A stretch of 64,000 nt of DNA from UBA7803 sp040219135 (GTDB lineage Bacteria > Pseudomonadota > Gammaproteobacteria > Pseudomonadales > Azotimanducaceae). The stretch is taken from the NCBI GenBank assembly GCA_040219135.1, contig JAVJTA010000013.1, positions 1 to 64,000 of the forward strand, written 5' to 3'. Of this stretch, positions 36,418-43,556 are shown piece by piece. A program made the translations under genes and the position numbers. Below the pieces are notes generated by a model. That model worked only from the letters and a program-made list of their open reading frames with translations, was not told where the DNA came from and did no database searches. Position 1 is the first letter of the stretch. Each line of letters begins with the position of its first letter.

Positions 36418-37833
36418 ATGCCTCAGACTTTCTACTGGTACGACCTGGAAACCTCTGGTACGGACCCGCGCTGGGATCGCATCGTGCAGTTCGCCGGACT
36501 GCGTACCGATGCCGAACTCAACGAGATCGAAGATCCGGCCCGCACCTACGTGGCGTTGCCGGACGACGTGCTGCCGAATCCGGACGCCAGCCGGGTGACC
36601 GGTATCACGCCGGAGCTGACCCGCGCCGAGGGTATCGGCGAGTGGCAGGCGCTGGCGCAGATCAGCGAACGGTTCGCAGTGCCGCAGACCTGCGTGGTCG
36701 GATACAACAGCCTGCGTTTCGACGACGAGTTCGTCCGCCACGGTTTCTATCGGGCGCTGATGGATCCCTATGCGCGGGAGTGGCAGAACGGCAACTCGCG
36801 CTGGGATCTCATCGATCTTGTGCGCGCGGCCGGAGCCCTGCGCCGGGACGGCATGGAGTGGCCGAGGGACGACGAGGGCCTGCCGGTGTACAGGCTGGAG
36901 AGCCTCACCGCGGCCAATAGCATCGATCACGGCCAGGCCCACGATGCCCTCGCCGACGTGCGTGCCACCCTGGCGCTGGCGCGGCTGATTCGACGGGCGC
37001 AGCCGAAGCTGTTCGACTACTACCTGAGCTGCCGCAACAAGAAGCAGGTGCGCGGTCTGCTCGAGCCGTTCGGCGCGAGGCTGTGCGTACACGTCTCCGG
37101 CATGTACCCGCGCGATCGCTTCGGCACGGCGCCCGTGGTGTCGCTGTGCCGACACCCGACCAACAGCAACGCCATCATCGTCGCCGATCTGTCCCGGGAC
37201 GTGGAGTCGCTGCTGCAGGGAACCGACGAGCAGATCCGCGAGGCGTTGTACCAACCCGGCAACCCTGGCCGTCCGCCGCTCAAGGAAGTGCGCATCAACC
37301 GCTGTCCGTTCGTCGCCGGTATCGAGGTTCTGGACGACGAGAACTGGTCCAGGCTCGGGTTCGACCGCAAGCTCATCGCCGAGCGGCAGCGGCGTCTCAG
37401 GCAGCCGGGCATTGCCCAGAAACTGATGCGGGTGTTCAGCCGCGGTCCGCGGGAACCGGCCGTGGACGTGGAGGCGGCGCTCTACGACGGTTTCCTCGGC
37501 GACGCCGACCGATCGCGCTGTCAGACCCTGCAGCGGTCGCTGGCCCGCGGTGAGTGGCAGGACCTGGATTTCGTCGATCCGCGTCTGATTCCCCTGGCGG
37601 GTCGGCTCAAGGCGCGCAGTTTTCCGCACCTCATGAGCCCGACGGAACGCGCGGACTGGCGGGCGTTCGTGCGCGAGAAACTGACCGCGACCGACGCGCC
37701 GTGGCTGACCCTGGCGGGGTACAAGGCCCGGCTGGACGCGCTGCGCGCAGAGCGGGGCGCCGGTGCCGACGATCCAGTGCTGGCGCGGCTCGCCGCGCAC
37801 GGTGCGCGCCTCGAACAGGACTACGCCCTGTGA
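36418..37833 (+). CDS. sbcB: SbcB, exonuclease I
   Basis: 471 residues, close to E. coli ExoI (475). It begins PQTFYWYDLETSGTDPRWDRIVQFAG, the DnaQ-type ExoI motif with catalytic Asp and Glu. The middle motif NSLRFDDEF and the ending SH3-like and helical domains are typical. It degrades single-stranded DNA 3' to 5' in mismatch repair and recombination. The frame is open upstream, but the conserved start is at 36418. Confidence 0.95.
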   Translation: MPQTFYWYDLETSGTDPRWDRIVQFAGLRTDAELNEIEDPARTYVALPDDVLPNPDASRVTGITPELTRAEGIGEWQALAQISERFAVPQTCVVGYNSLRFDDEFVRHGFYRALMDPYAREWQNGNSRWDLIDLVRAAGALRRDGMEWPRDDEGLPVYRLESLTAANSIDHGQAHDALADVRATLALARLIRRAQPKLFDYYLSCRNKKQVRGLLEPFGARLCVHVSGMYPRDRFGTAPVVSLCRHPTNSNAIIVADLSRDVESLLQGTDEQIREALYQPGNPGRPPLKEVRINRCPFVAGIEVLDDENWSRLGFDRKLIAERQRRLRQPGIAQKLMRVFSRGPREPAVDVEAALYDGFLGDADRSRCQTLQRSLARGEWQDLDFVDPRLIPLAGRLKARSFPHLMSPTERADWRAFVREKLTATDAPWLTLAGYKARLDALRAERGAGADDPVLARLAAHGARLEQDYAL

Positions 37834-38609
37834 GCAGTCCGCCCGGGCCGCTCGTGCAGACCTCTGCCGGCGCTGCGCCCCAGGCCTGCGTCGAGTTTCT
37901 CGGCGTCAGCAAGAGCTTCGGGCCGGATCGGGTGGTGCTCAATGACATCACGCTGGCGCTGCCGTCCGGGATGACGACCGCCGTCGTCGGGGCGAGCGGC
38001 AGCGGCAAGACCACTCTGCTGCAGCTGGTGAACGCGGTGCTGGCGCCCGAGCGCGGCGAGGTGCGCGTGTTCGGGCAGTCCATTCCGTGGGACGATCTGG
38101 TGCGGTTCCGTCGCGGTATCGGCTACGCGGTCCAGGGCGCCGGGTTGTTCCCCCACCTCGACAACCGGCATAACGTGGAGCTGCTGGCGCGTCTGTCCGG
38201 CTGGTCGCGGGAGCAGCGAGACGCGCGCTATCGCGAGCTTCTCGAGGAGATGGAGCTGCCGCTGGACATCTCGGAGCGCTATCCGCACGAACTCTCCGGC
38301 GGCCAGCAGCAACGCCTGGGGCTGTGTCGCGCGTTGATGCTGGAGCCGCGCCTGCTGCTGCTCGACGAACCGTTCTCGGCGGTAGACCCGATCACGCGGA
38401 CGGGGATCTACCGGACCTTTCAGCGGGTACAGGCGCAGGAAGGCGTCAGTACCCTGCTGGTGACCCACGACATGCGCGAAGCGGTCCGGCTTGCCGGATT
38501 CCTGGTGATTCTGAGCGCCGGTCTGGTGCTCCAGGCGGGTCCCACGGCGGCGGTGCTCGAGGCGCCGGCCCACGATTACGTACGTTCCCTGGTGACGGAG
38601 CAGCTATGA
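37830..38609 (+). CDS. Osmoprotectant/glycine betaine-type ABC transporter ATPase
   Basis: 259 residues with Walker A GASGSGKTT, Q-loop, signature LSGGQQQRLG, Walker B LLLLDEPFSAVD and the H-loop THD. The sequence type is that of OpuC/YehX quaternary amine importers, but without the CBS domains of OpuCA. The start GTG overlaps the sbcB TGA (GTGA). The partner follows with an ATGA overlap. Confidence 0.88.
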   Translation: MSSPPGPLVQTSAGAAPQACVEFLGVSKSFGPDRVVLNDITLALPSGMTTAVVGASGSGKTTLLQLVNAVLAPERGEVRVFGQSIPWDDLVRFRRGIGYAVQGAGLFPHLDNRHNVELLARLSGWSREQRDARYRELLEEMELPLDISERYPHELSGGQQQRLGLCRALMLEPRLLLLDEPFSAVDPITRTGIYRTFQRVQAQEGVSTLLVTHDMREAVRLAGFLVILSAGLVLQAGPTAAVLEAPAHDYVRSLVTEQL

Positions 38610-40093
38610 GTCGCGGCGCGCGAAGGCGGCTGCTCGGCTGGCTCGGGGTGGTGTGCCTTGCGCCCGCCGTGGCCTGGACACAGACCATCGCCGTCGGCAG
38701 CAAGAACTTCAACGAATCCTACCTGCTCGGCGAGATGGCCGCGCAGCTGCTGGAACAGGCCGGCTTCGACGTGGAGCGGCGCTTCGGCCTCGGCGGCACC
38801 CTCATCTGCTTTCAGGCGCTGAGCAACGGTGGCATCGATCTGTACGTGGAGTACACGGGGACCCTGGGCCAGGCGATCCTCGACCTGCCCGTGGATGCGA
38901 CGCTGCCGGAGCTGCGCGCCGCCATGGACCCGAACGGCATCCGCCTGCTGACGCCGCTCGGCTTCGACAACACGTATGCCATCGCCATGAAGCGGGAGCG
39001 GGCGGAGGCCCTGGGACTGCGCCGCATCGGTGACCTGCGCAACGCGCCGGCACTGGGCATCGTTTTCAGCCACGAGTTTCTTGAGCGCAGCGACGGCTGG
39101 CCGGGCCTCGCCAAGGTCTACGGCCTGAACCGTCCGGTTACCGGCATCGAGCACGGCCTGGCGTATCAGGCCCTGGACGACGGTGCCATCGACGTCACCG
39201 ACGCCTATTCCACGGATGGGGAGGTGGTGCGCTACGATCTGCTGCTGCTCGAAGACGACCGTCAGTTCTTCCCCGAGTATCTGGCAGTGCCGATGGTGCG
39301 CGCCGACGTGCCCGACGGCGTGATCGCCGCGCTCGAGCAGCTCGGCGGGCGCCTCGACGACGACACCATGCAGGCGCTGAACTCGGCGGTGGTGTTCGAC
39401 AAGCGCTCCTTCGTCGCCGTCGCCAACGAGTTTCTCGTCGGCCAGGGTCTGGTTGACGCGCGCGAGTCGCGCAGCCAGCTCTGGTCCACCCTGTGGCGCA
39501 ACACTCTGCAGCATCTGCAGCTAACGGCGGCGGCGCTGCTGGCATCGGTCAGCGTGGCGCTGGTGCTGGCGCTGGCCGTGTTCCGTCGGCGCATGCTCGC
39601 CCGCGGTGTGATCTATTTCTGCGGCCTGCTCCAGACCATCCCGTCCATCGCCCTGCTCGCGCTGATGATTCCGCTGTTCGGCATCGGCGTGTTTCCGGCC
39701 ATCGTCGCGCTGTTCCTCTACTCGCTGCTGCCGACCCTGCGCAATACGGTGTCTGCTTTGACCACGGTGGATCCAACGCTGCTTCGGGTGGCCGAGGCCA
39801 TGGGCATGACCAACGCCGAGCAGCTGCGTCACGTCTACGTACCGCTGTCGCTGCCGAGCATGCTCGCAGGGATCCGTACGGCGGCGGTGATCAGCATCGG
39901 GACCGCGACCCTCGCCGCGTTCATCGGCGCCGGTGGGCTCGGCGACCCCATCGTCACCGGCCTCGCGCTCAACGACACCGGGCTGATCCTGCAGGGTGCG
40001 GTGCCGGCGGCGCTGCTGGCGGTGGTGACGGAGTTGTGCTTCGAGGCGGTGGAGCGGGTCGTGCTGCCGGGGCACCTGCGGCCACAGACCTGA
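38606..40093 (+). CDS. Fused substrate-binding protein and permease of osmoprotectant-type ABC importer
   Basis: 495 residues. A signal peptide (VCLAPAVAWTQ) leads into an OpuAC-type binding domain (IAVGSKNFNESYLLGEMAAQLLE...YVEYTGTLG, about residues 26-290), then a BPD_transp_1 permease of five to six spans (about 300-490) with the EAA-like loop AEAMGMTNAEQL. The domain order is binding domain first, then permease. Such fusions work with one ATPase, here the gene immediately before. Likely ligands are betaine, choline, carnitine or ergothioneine; sequence alone does not decide. Confidence 0.9.
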   Translation: MSRGARRRLLGWLGVVCLAPAVAWTQTIAVGSKNFNESYLLGEMAAQLLEQAGFDVERRFGLGGTLICFQALSNGGIDLYVEYTGTLGQAILDLPVDATLPELRAAMDPNGIRLLTPLGFDNTYAIAMKRERAEALGLRRIGDLRNAPALGIVFSHEFLERSDGWPGLAKVYGLNRPVTGIEHGLAYQALDDGAIDVTDAYSTDGEVVRYDLLLLEDDRQFFPEYLAVPMVRADVPDGVIAALEQLGGRLDDDTMQALNSAVVFDKRSFVAVANEFLVGQGLVDARESRSQLWSTLWRNTLQHLQLTAAALLASVSVALVLALAVFRRRMLARGVIYFCGLLQTIPSIALLALMIPLFGIGVFPAIVALFLYSLLPTLRNTVSALTTVDPTLLRVAEAMGMTNAEQLRHVYVPLSLPSMLAGIRTAAVISIGTATLAAFIGAGGLGDPIVTGLALNDTGLILQGAVPAALLAVVTELCFEAVERVVLPGHLRPQT

Positions 40094-40124
40094 TCTCGTC
40101 GGGTGGGTGAATGGTTATGGTGAC

Positions 40125-40305
40125 GGGGTGTCGGTGGCGGTGTTGGAGTTCCGGGAAAAGGCACTTTGCTGCCCTCGCTCGGGTGCCTCCGGCACTGCCC
40201 TCACTGCGCGGAGTTGCCTCCTGCGGAGTCAATCCGCTGCGCTCGGCCTCGCTGCACGGGTCCGCAAAGTGTTTTCCCGGAACCCCGACACCACCACCGA
40301 CCCAC
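40125..40305 (+). repeat. Palindromic element E1 (conserved core with long arms)
   Basis: Arms 40125-40169 and 40264-40305 pair over about 42 bases with few mismatches (inner part TTCCGGGAAAA..CACTTTGC against GCAAAGTGTTTTCCCGGAA). Between them is a 94-base loop holding a 76-base core (40177-40252) shared with E2. The core starts with the small hairpin GTGCC-TCC-GGCAC (40183-40195) and ends CTGCGCTCGGCCTCGC. Confidence 0.9.
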
Positions 40306-40423
40306 CTCCCACCGCCCTTCAACTGTCCAGCGACCTCAGATCTGTGGTCTCGGCGTCTGTGCGTCGAATCGCAACCGTCCGGTCGGGGTTGGCGTGCGGG
40401 CGACGAAGGACGCTGGGATGGGG

Positions 40424-40569
40424 GCGGGAGGTCCTGGAACTTCCTTCGTGAAAGCCTTAATGCGAGGCCGAACGCAGAAAATTGACCGCTCTGCGGGCAA
40501 CTTTTCGGAGTGAGGGCAGTGCCGGAGGCACCCGAGCAAAGCTCACGAAGGAAGTTCCAGGACCTACCG
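40424..40569 (-). repeat. Palindromic element E2 (inverted copy of the E1 core, different arms)
   Basis: Arms 40424-40451 and 40540-40569 pair almost perfectly (GGTCCTGGAACTTCCTTCGTGA and its complement). The 76-base core at 40462-40537 reads on the minus strand and aligns to the E1 core without gaps, 62 of 76 positions identical by my count. The arm sequence differs from that of E1, yet each arm pairs with its own partner. Confidence 0.9.
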
Positions 40570-40586
40570 CCGCCGGTCCACGAGAT

Positions 40587-41597
40587 TTATCGCGCGGAGG
40601 TGAGACCCGCCAGATAAGCGTCGTAGGACGAGCGCGCCGGATCGAAGTCGACGTCGGCTGCGGCATCCCGGACTAACGCCACGAGCCAGCTCTGCTGGCC
40701 TTCGATGCGTTGCGCGGGGACCACGCATTCGTGCCACGGGTAGGATTCGTCGCCGAAGTAATCGGCCGGACTGTCATCGCTGAACATGCCGGCGAGTTCA
40801 CCGCGTTCGATGCCCTGGCGCAGATCGGTCGGGGCGTCGAAGCGGCGGACGAAATCGATCTGCCGGGCGTGGGCGTCGGGATCCAGCAGCAGCAGGCGCA
40901 GCACGGTGCCATCGGCGCGCAGCATGAGAAACCCCGGAGGGTCGGTGACCAGGTAGTACTCGGCGACCCGTTCCTCCTGCATCAGCCGGTGAACCTGGAC
41001 GGCGATCACCGGATCGACCAGAAAGCCGGGCGGGTCCATGCTCAGGGTGGTGCGCAGGCGCGCGACGTACTGCTGGAAGTAATCGCGCTCCAGTTCGGCG
41101 ACGAACGCGATCAGTGCCTCGACCGACGACGCCTTCTGCTTCGGAATGAAACGGTGGATCAGCCCGGCGTTGAACGCCTCCACGGCCAGCTTCTCGTCGG
41201 CAACGCCGGTGAGCATGGCGCGGCGCGCGTAGGGGTCGCGCAACCGCTCGCAGAACTGCAGCCCGTCCACCGACGGCATGGCGTAGTCCACCAGCACCAC
41301 CGACACGCGACGGAAGCGTTCGAGGTGGTTGATCTCCCGCTCGATGACGCCGAAGTCCAGATGGATGAAGGCTTCGCCGTCGCGACGGTCGATGCTGAAG
41401 CAGCGGTCGACCAGCGGCTCGAGCGCGATGGGTTCATTGAGGAAGTCGAGGGCGGCTTCCGGGCTGGTGAAGCCGTGAAACGCGATATTCGTGGGCATTT
41501 CCAGGGTCAGGCTCTGCAGGAATGCCTCGTTGTCGTCCACCAGGACCACACTGGTGGGATGGAAGTACGGGGACAGGGTCAGTTGCCGGTGACGCAT
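40587..41597 (-). CDS. Response regulator with inserted receiver domain and unknown output domain
   Basis: 336 residues. The receiver begins VVLVDDNEAFLQSL, and the phospho-acceptor Asp is in VVLVDYAMPSVDG, with the later Lys in FIPKQK. About 45 extra residues lie between the second helix and the Asp-bearing strand. The C-terminal half (VAEYYLVTDPPGFLMLRADGTV...) is not a DNA-binding or GGDEF domain that I recognise. The start at 41597 lies four bases after the stop of the ribbon-helix-helix gene, so the two form an operon. No histidine kinase is nearby. Confidence 0.75.
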   Translation of the reverse strand: MRHRQLTLSPYFHPTSVVLVDDNEAFLQSLTLEMPTNIAFHGFTSPEAALDFLNEPIALEPLVDRCFSIDRRDGEAFIHLDFGVIEREINHLERFRRVSVVLVDYAMPSVDGLQFCERLRDPYARRAMLTGVADEKLAVEAFNAGLIHRFIPKQKASSVEALIAFVAELERDYFQQYVARLRTTLSMDPPGFLVDPVIAVQVHRLMQEERVAEYYLVTDPPGFLMLRADGTVLRLLLLDPDAHARQIDFVRRFDAPTDLRQGIERGELAGMFSDDSPADYFGDESYPWHECVVPAQRIEGQQSWLVALVRDAAADVDFDPARSSYDAYLAGLTSAR

Positions 41598-41601
41598 GGG
41601 A

Positions 41602-41898
41602 TCAGGACAGCAGATCGAGAAGCGCATCGCGCTTCGCGGAGTTGAGACAGCGGAAGCGCCGGATCAGGCGCTCCTCGTCGTCACTCAGGTCGCGGTGCAG
41701 CAGACGTTCGAACTGCTCGTGCATCGCCGGCGCGATGGCGCGCTGCTCCTCCACCCCCGCCAGGCCGCTGAACGAGAGGTGCAGGCGCGCTACAATCTCC
41801 GAGTTGATGCTGCGCCGGTGGTACTCGGCGGATTCCGCGAGCAGATCGCGCATGGCGATCGGCAGTCGTACCAGGTACTTGTAGACTTTGTCTCCCAT
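41602..41898 (-). CDS. Arc-type ribbon-helix-helix DNA-binding protein
   Basis: 98 residues. The N-terminal Arc-like motif (KYLVRLPIAMRDLLAESAEYHRRSINSEIVARL) forms a strand and two helices. The remaining 55 residues are helical and unassigned. GGGAGG lies seven bases before ATG 41898. It is likely a dimeric repressor, perhaps of its own operon; an 8+8 inverted repeat lies 60-96 bases upstream of the start. Confidence 0.85.
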   Translation of the reverse strand: MGDKVYKYLVRLPIAMRDLLAESAEYHRRSINSEIVARLHLSFSGLAGVEEQRAIAPAMHEQFERLLHRDLSDDEERLIRRFRCLNSAKRDALLDLLS

Positions 41899-41958
41899 CC
41901 GCAGCCTCCCGCCGCCGCAGTTCTGCGCCCGTCGCATGATCGGGGAGGGCGCCTGCTG

Positions 41959-41994
41959 CTAGTGGCTCCACAACTGCGCGTTACAGGCCACTAG
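41959..41994. promoter_or_regulatory. Inverted repeat upstream of the ribbon-helix-helix gene
   Basis: CTAGTGGC (41959-41966) and GCCACTAG (41987-41994) are perfect eight-base arms 20 bases apart. The position, upstream of the minus-strand Arc-like gene, suits an operator, but this is inferred from placement only. Confidence 0.4.
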
Positions 41995-42111
41995 GGACGA
42001 GACTGCGTCTGCGCCGCACCGCCTGAATGGTCAGGTTTTTGACCGAATGTACAAGTCGGCACCCGTGCCGGCAAGATGGCATCCTGATATCAGATTCGAG
42101 GCCGTGGCGTA

Positions 42112-42876
42112 GTGACCAGAATGCAACCGCTGCTGCGAGGCAACATCCGGCTGGCCGCGACCATCCTGCTGGTGCGCGAGAGTGAGGGCGGTCCGGAAGT
42201 CTTCATGATGCAGCGACCGGGCGGCGTCGACTTTCCCGATCTGCACGTCTTTCCCGGCGGCAAGGTGGACGGGGGCGATTTCGTTCCGGAACTGCTGCAC
42301 GGTCTGGAGGAAAGCGTTGCCGATCGCCTGCTCGGCGTCGCTGCCGGTGGTCTGCGCTACTGGGTGGCCGCCATCCGTGAGTGTTTCGAGGAGTGCGGCG
42401 TGCTGCTGGCGTACCGGCGCGGCGAGCTGATCCGCTGGGCGGACGAGGCCGAGGTGGAGCGGTTCAACGGGTATCGCCAGCAGCTCATCGACGGCGACCT
42501 GACCATGCTCGAGGTCTGCCGTCGCGAGGGTCTGCGCCTGGCGGCTGATCGGGTGTTCTATTTCAGCCACTGGATCACGCCGGAACAGGCGCCGCGGCGC
42601 TTCGACACGCGTTTTTTCATTGCCGCGATGCCGGACAACCAGGAAACCATCGCCCATGTCTGGGAAACCGCCGACGACGAGTGGGTGCGACCGCGGGACG
42701 CGCTCGCTGCCTGGGAGGCGGGCCGCTGGCAGATGATCTCTCCGACCCTCACCACCCTCACCAGCATCGCCGGGTACTCGGATGTGCCGAGCATGCTCGC
42801 GGCGGTGCTCGACGAGGCTCACCTGGAGACGCTCACAGACGAGCTGCGCCAGCAGGGCATGCACGATCTTCGATGA
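42112..42876 (+). CDS. Nudix hydrolase of NUDT19/NUDT7-like type
   Basis: 254 residues. The Nudix box is split: GGKVDGGD is separated from REcFEEcG by about 45 residues, the arrangement of peroxisomal CoA diphosphatases NUDT7/NUDT19. A bacterial substrate could be CoA, an acyl-CoA or another nucleotide diphosphate. GTG 42112 fits the upstream GAGG better than ATG 42121. It is first in a five-gene run; its TGA overlaps the ATPase start (ATGA). Confidence 0.85.
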   Translation: MTRMQPLLRGNIRLAATILLVRESEGGPEVFMMQRPGGVDFPDLHVFPGGKVDGGDFVPELLHGLEESVADRLLGVAAGGLRYWVAAIRECFEECGVLLAYRRGELIRWADEAEVERFNGYRQQLIDGDLTMLEVCRREGLRLAADRVFYFSHWITPEQAPRRFDTRFFIAAMPDNQETIAHVWETADDEWVRPRDALAAWEAGRWQMISPTLTTLTSIAGYSDVPSMLAAVLDEAHLETLTDELRQQGMHDLR

Positions 42877-43556
42877 GCCAGGTGCTCGTCATCGACGGCG
42901 TGTCCAAGGCCTTCGTCGACGGCAACGATCGCCGCAGCGTGCTGGAATCCGTATCGCTGTCCCTGGCGCCCGGCGACGTGGTGGCGCTGCAGGGGCCGAG
43001 CGGCTCCGGCAAGACCACTCTGCTGAATCTGGTCGCCGGGCTGGTGTCGGCGGATGCGGGTTCGATCGGACTGTGCGCGGGCGGTGCCGAGCTGGCCCTG
43101 CACACCCTGGACGACGCGGCGCGGGCCGCGGTGCGGCGCGCCCACATGGGCTATGTGTTTCAGTTCTTCAATCTGGTGCCGACTCTGACGGTGCGCGAGA
43201 ACGTCCTGCTGCCGCTCGAGCTGAATGCACGCTGGGACCTCGAGGAGCGCGCCCTGGCGCGGCTCGACGGTCTGGGACTCGCAGACCGCCATGATGCGTT
43301 TCCCGAGACGTTGTCCGGCGGCGAGCGCCAGCGGGTCGCCATCGCCCGCGCTCTGGCCCACGAGCCGGTTCTCGTTCTGGCAGACGAACCGACCGGGAAT
43401 CTCGATTCCCGCAGTGCGGCCGCGGTCGCGGAGCTGCTCTGGCAGGAGGTGCGACGCCTCGGTGGTGCGCTGCTGCTCGCCACGCACGACGACGCCATCG
43501 CCGCGCGCGCCGACCGGGTGCTGCGCATGGGCGGATCGTCCCGGCCCATCGGATGA
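42873..43556 (+). CDS. ABC transporter ATPase, LolD/MacB/AttE type
   Basis: 227 residues with Walker A GPSGSGKTT, VFQFFNLVPTLTVRENVLLPLEL (the Q-loop region of the LolD/MacB group), signature LSGGERQRVAIARAL, Walker B VLVLADEPTGNLDS and H-loop ATHD. It powers the FtsX-type permease that follows with an ATGA overlap. The group moves lipids, lipoproteins or peptides outward or within the envelope. Confidence 0.93.
   Translation: MSQVLVIDGVSKAFVDGNDRRSVLESVSLSLAPGDVVALQGPSGSGKTTLLNLVAGLVSADAGSIGLCAGGAELALHTLDDAARAAVRRAHMGYVFQFFNLVPTLTVRENVLLPLELNARWDLEERALARLDGLGLADRHDAFPETLSGGERQRVAIARALAHEPVLVLADEPTGNLDSRSAAAVAELLWQEVRRLGGALLLATHDDAIAARADRVLRMGGSSRPIG

Larger units (their letters stand above)
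40094..40586. other. Convergent intergenic region filled by two palindromic elements
   Basis: Two stop-facing operons are separated by about 490 bases that consist mainly of elements E1 and E2. The 118 bases between them (40306-40423) show no gene. The short open frames here are products of the repeat; both elements yield related nonsense peptides containing LGCLRHCPH, so I do not call proteins. Confidence 0.8.

Noticed and set aside
40125..40569. CRISPR array
   Set aside because: Only two inverted copies with long arms and no regularly spaced direct repeats; no cas genes in the window.
40107..40676. Several short open frames in the 40-kb intergenic region
   Set aside because: They follow the repeat in several frames on both strands and give similar Cys/His/Arg-rich nonsense peptides; better explained by the palindromic elements.
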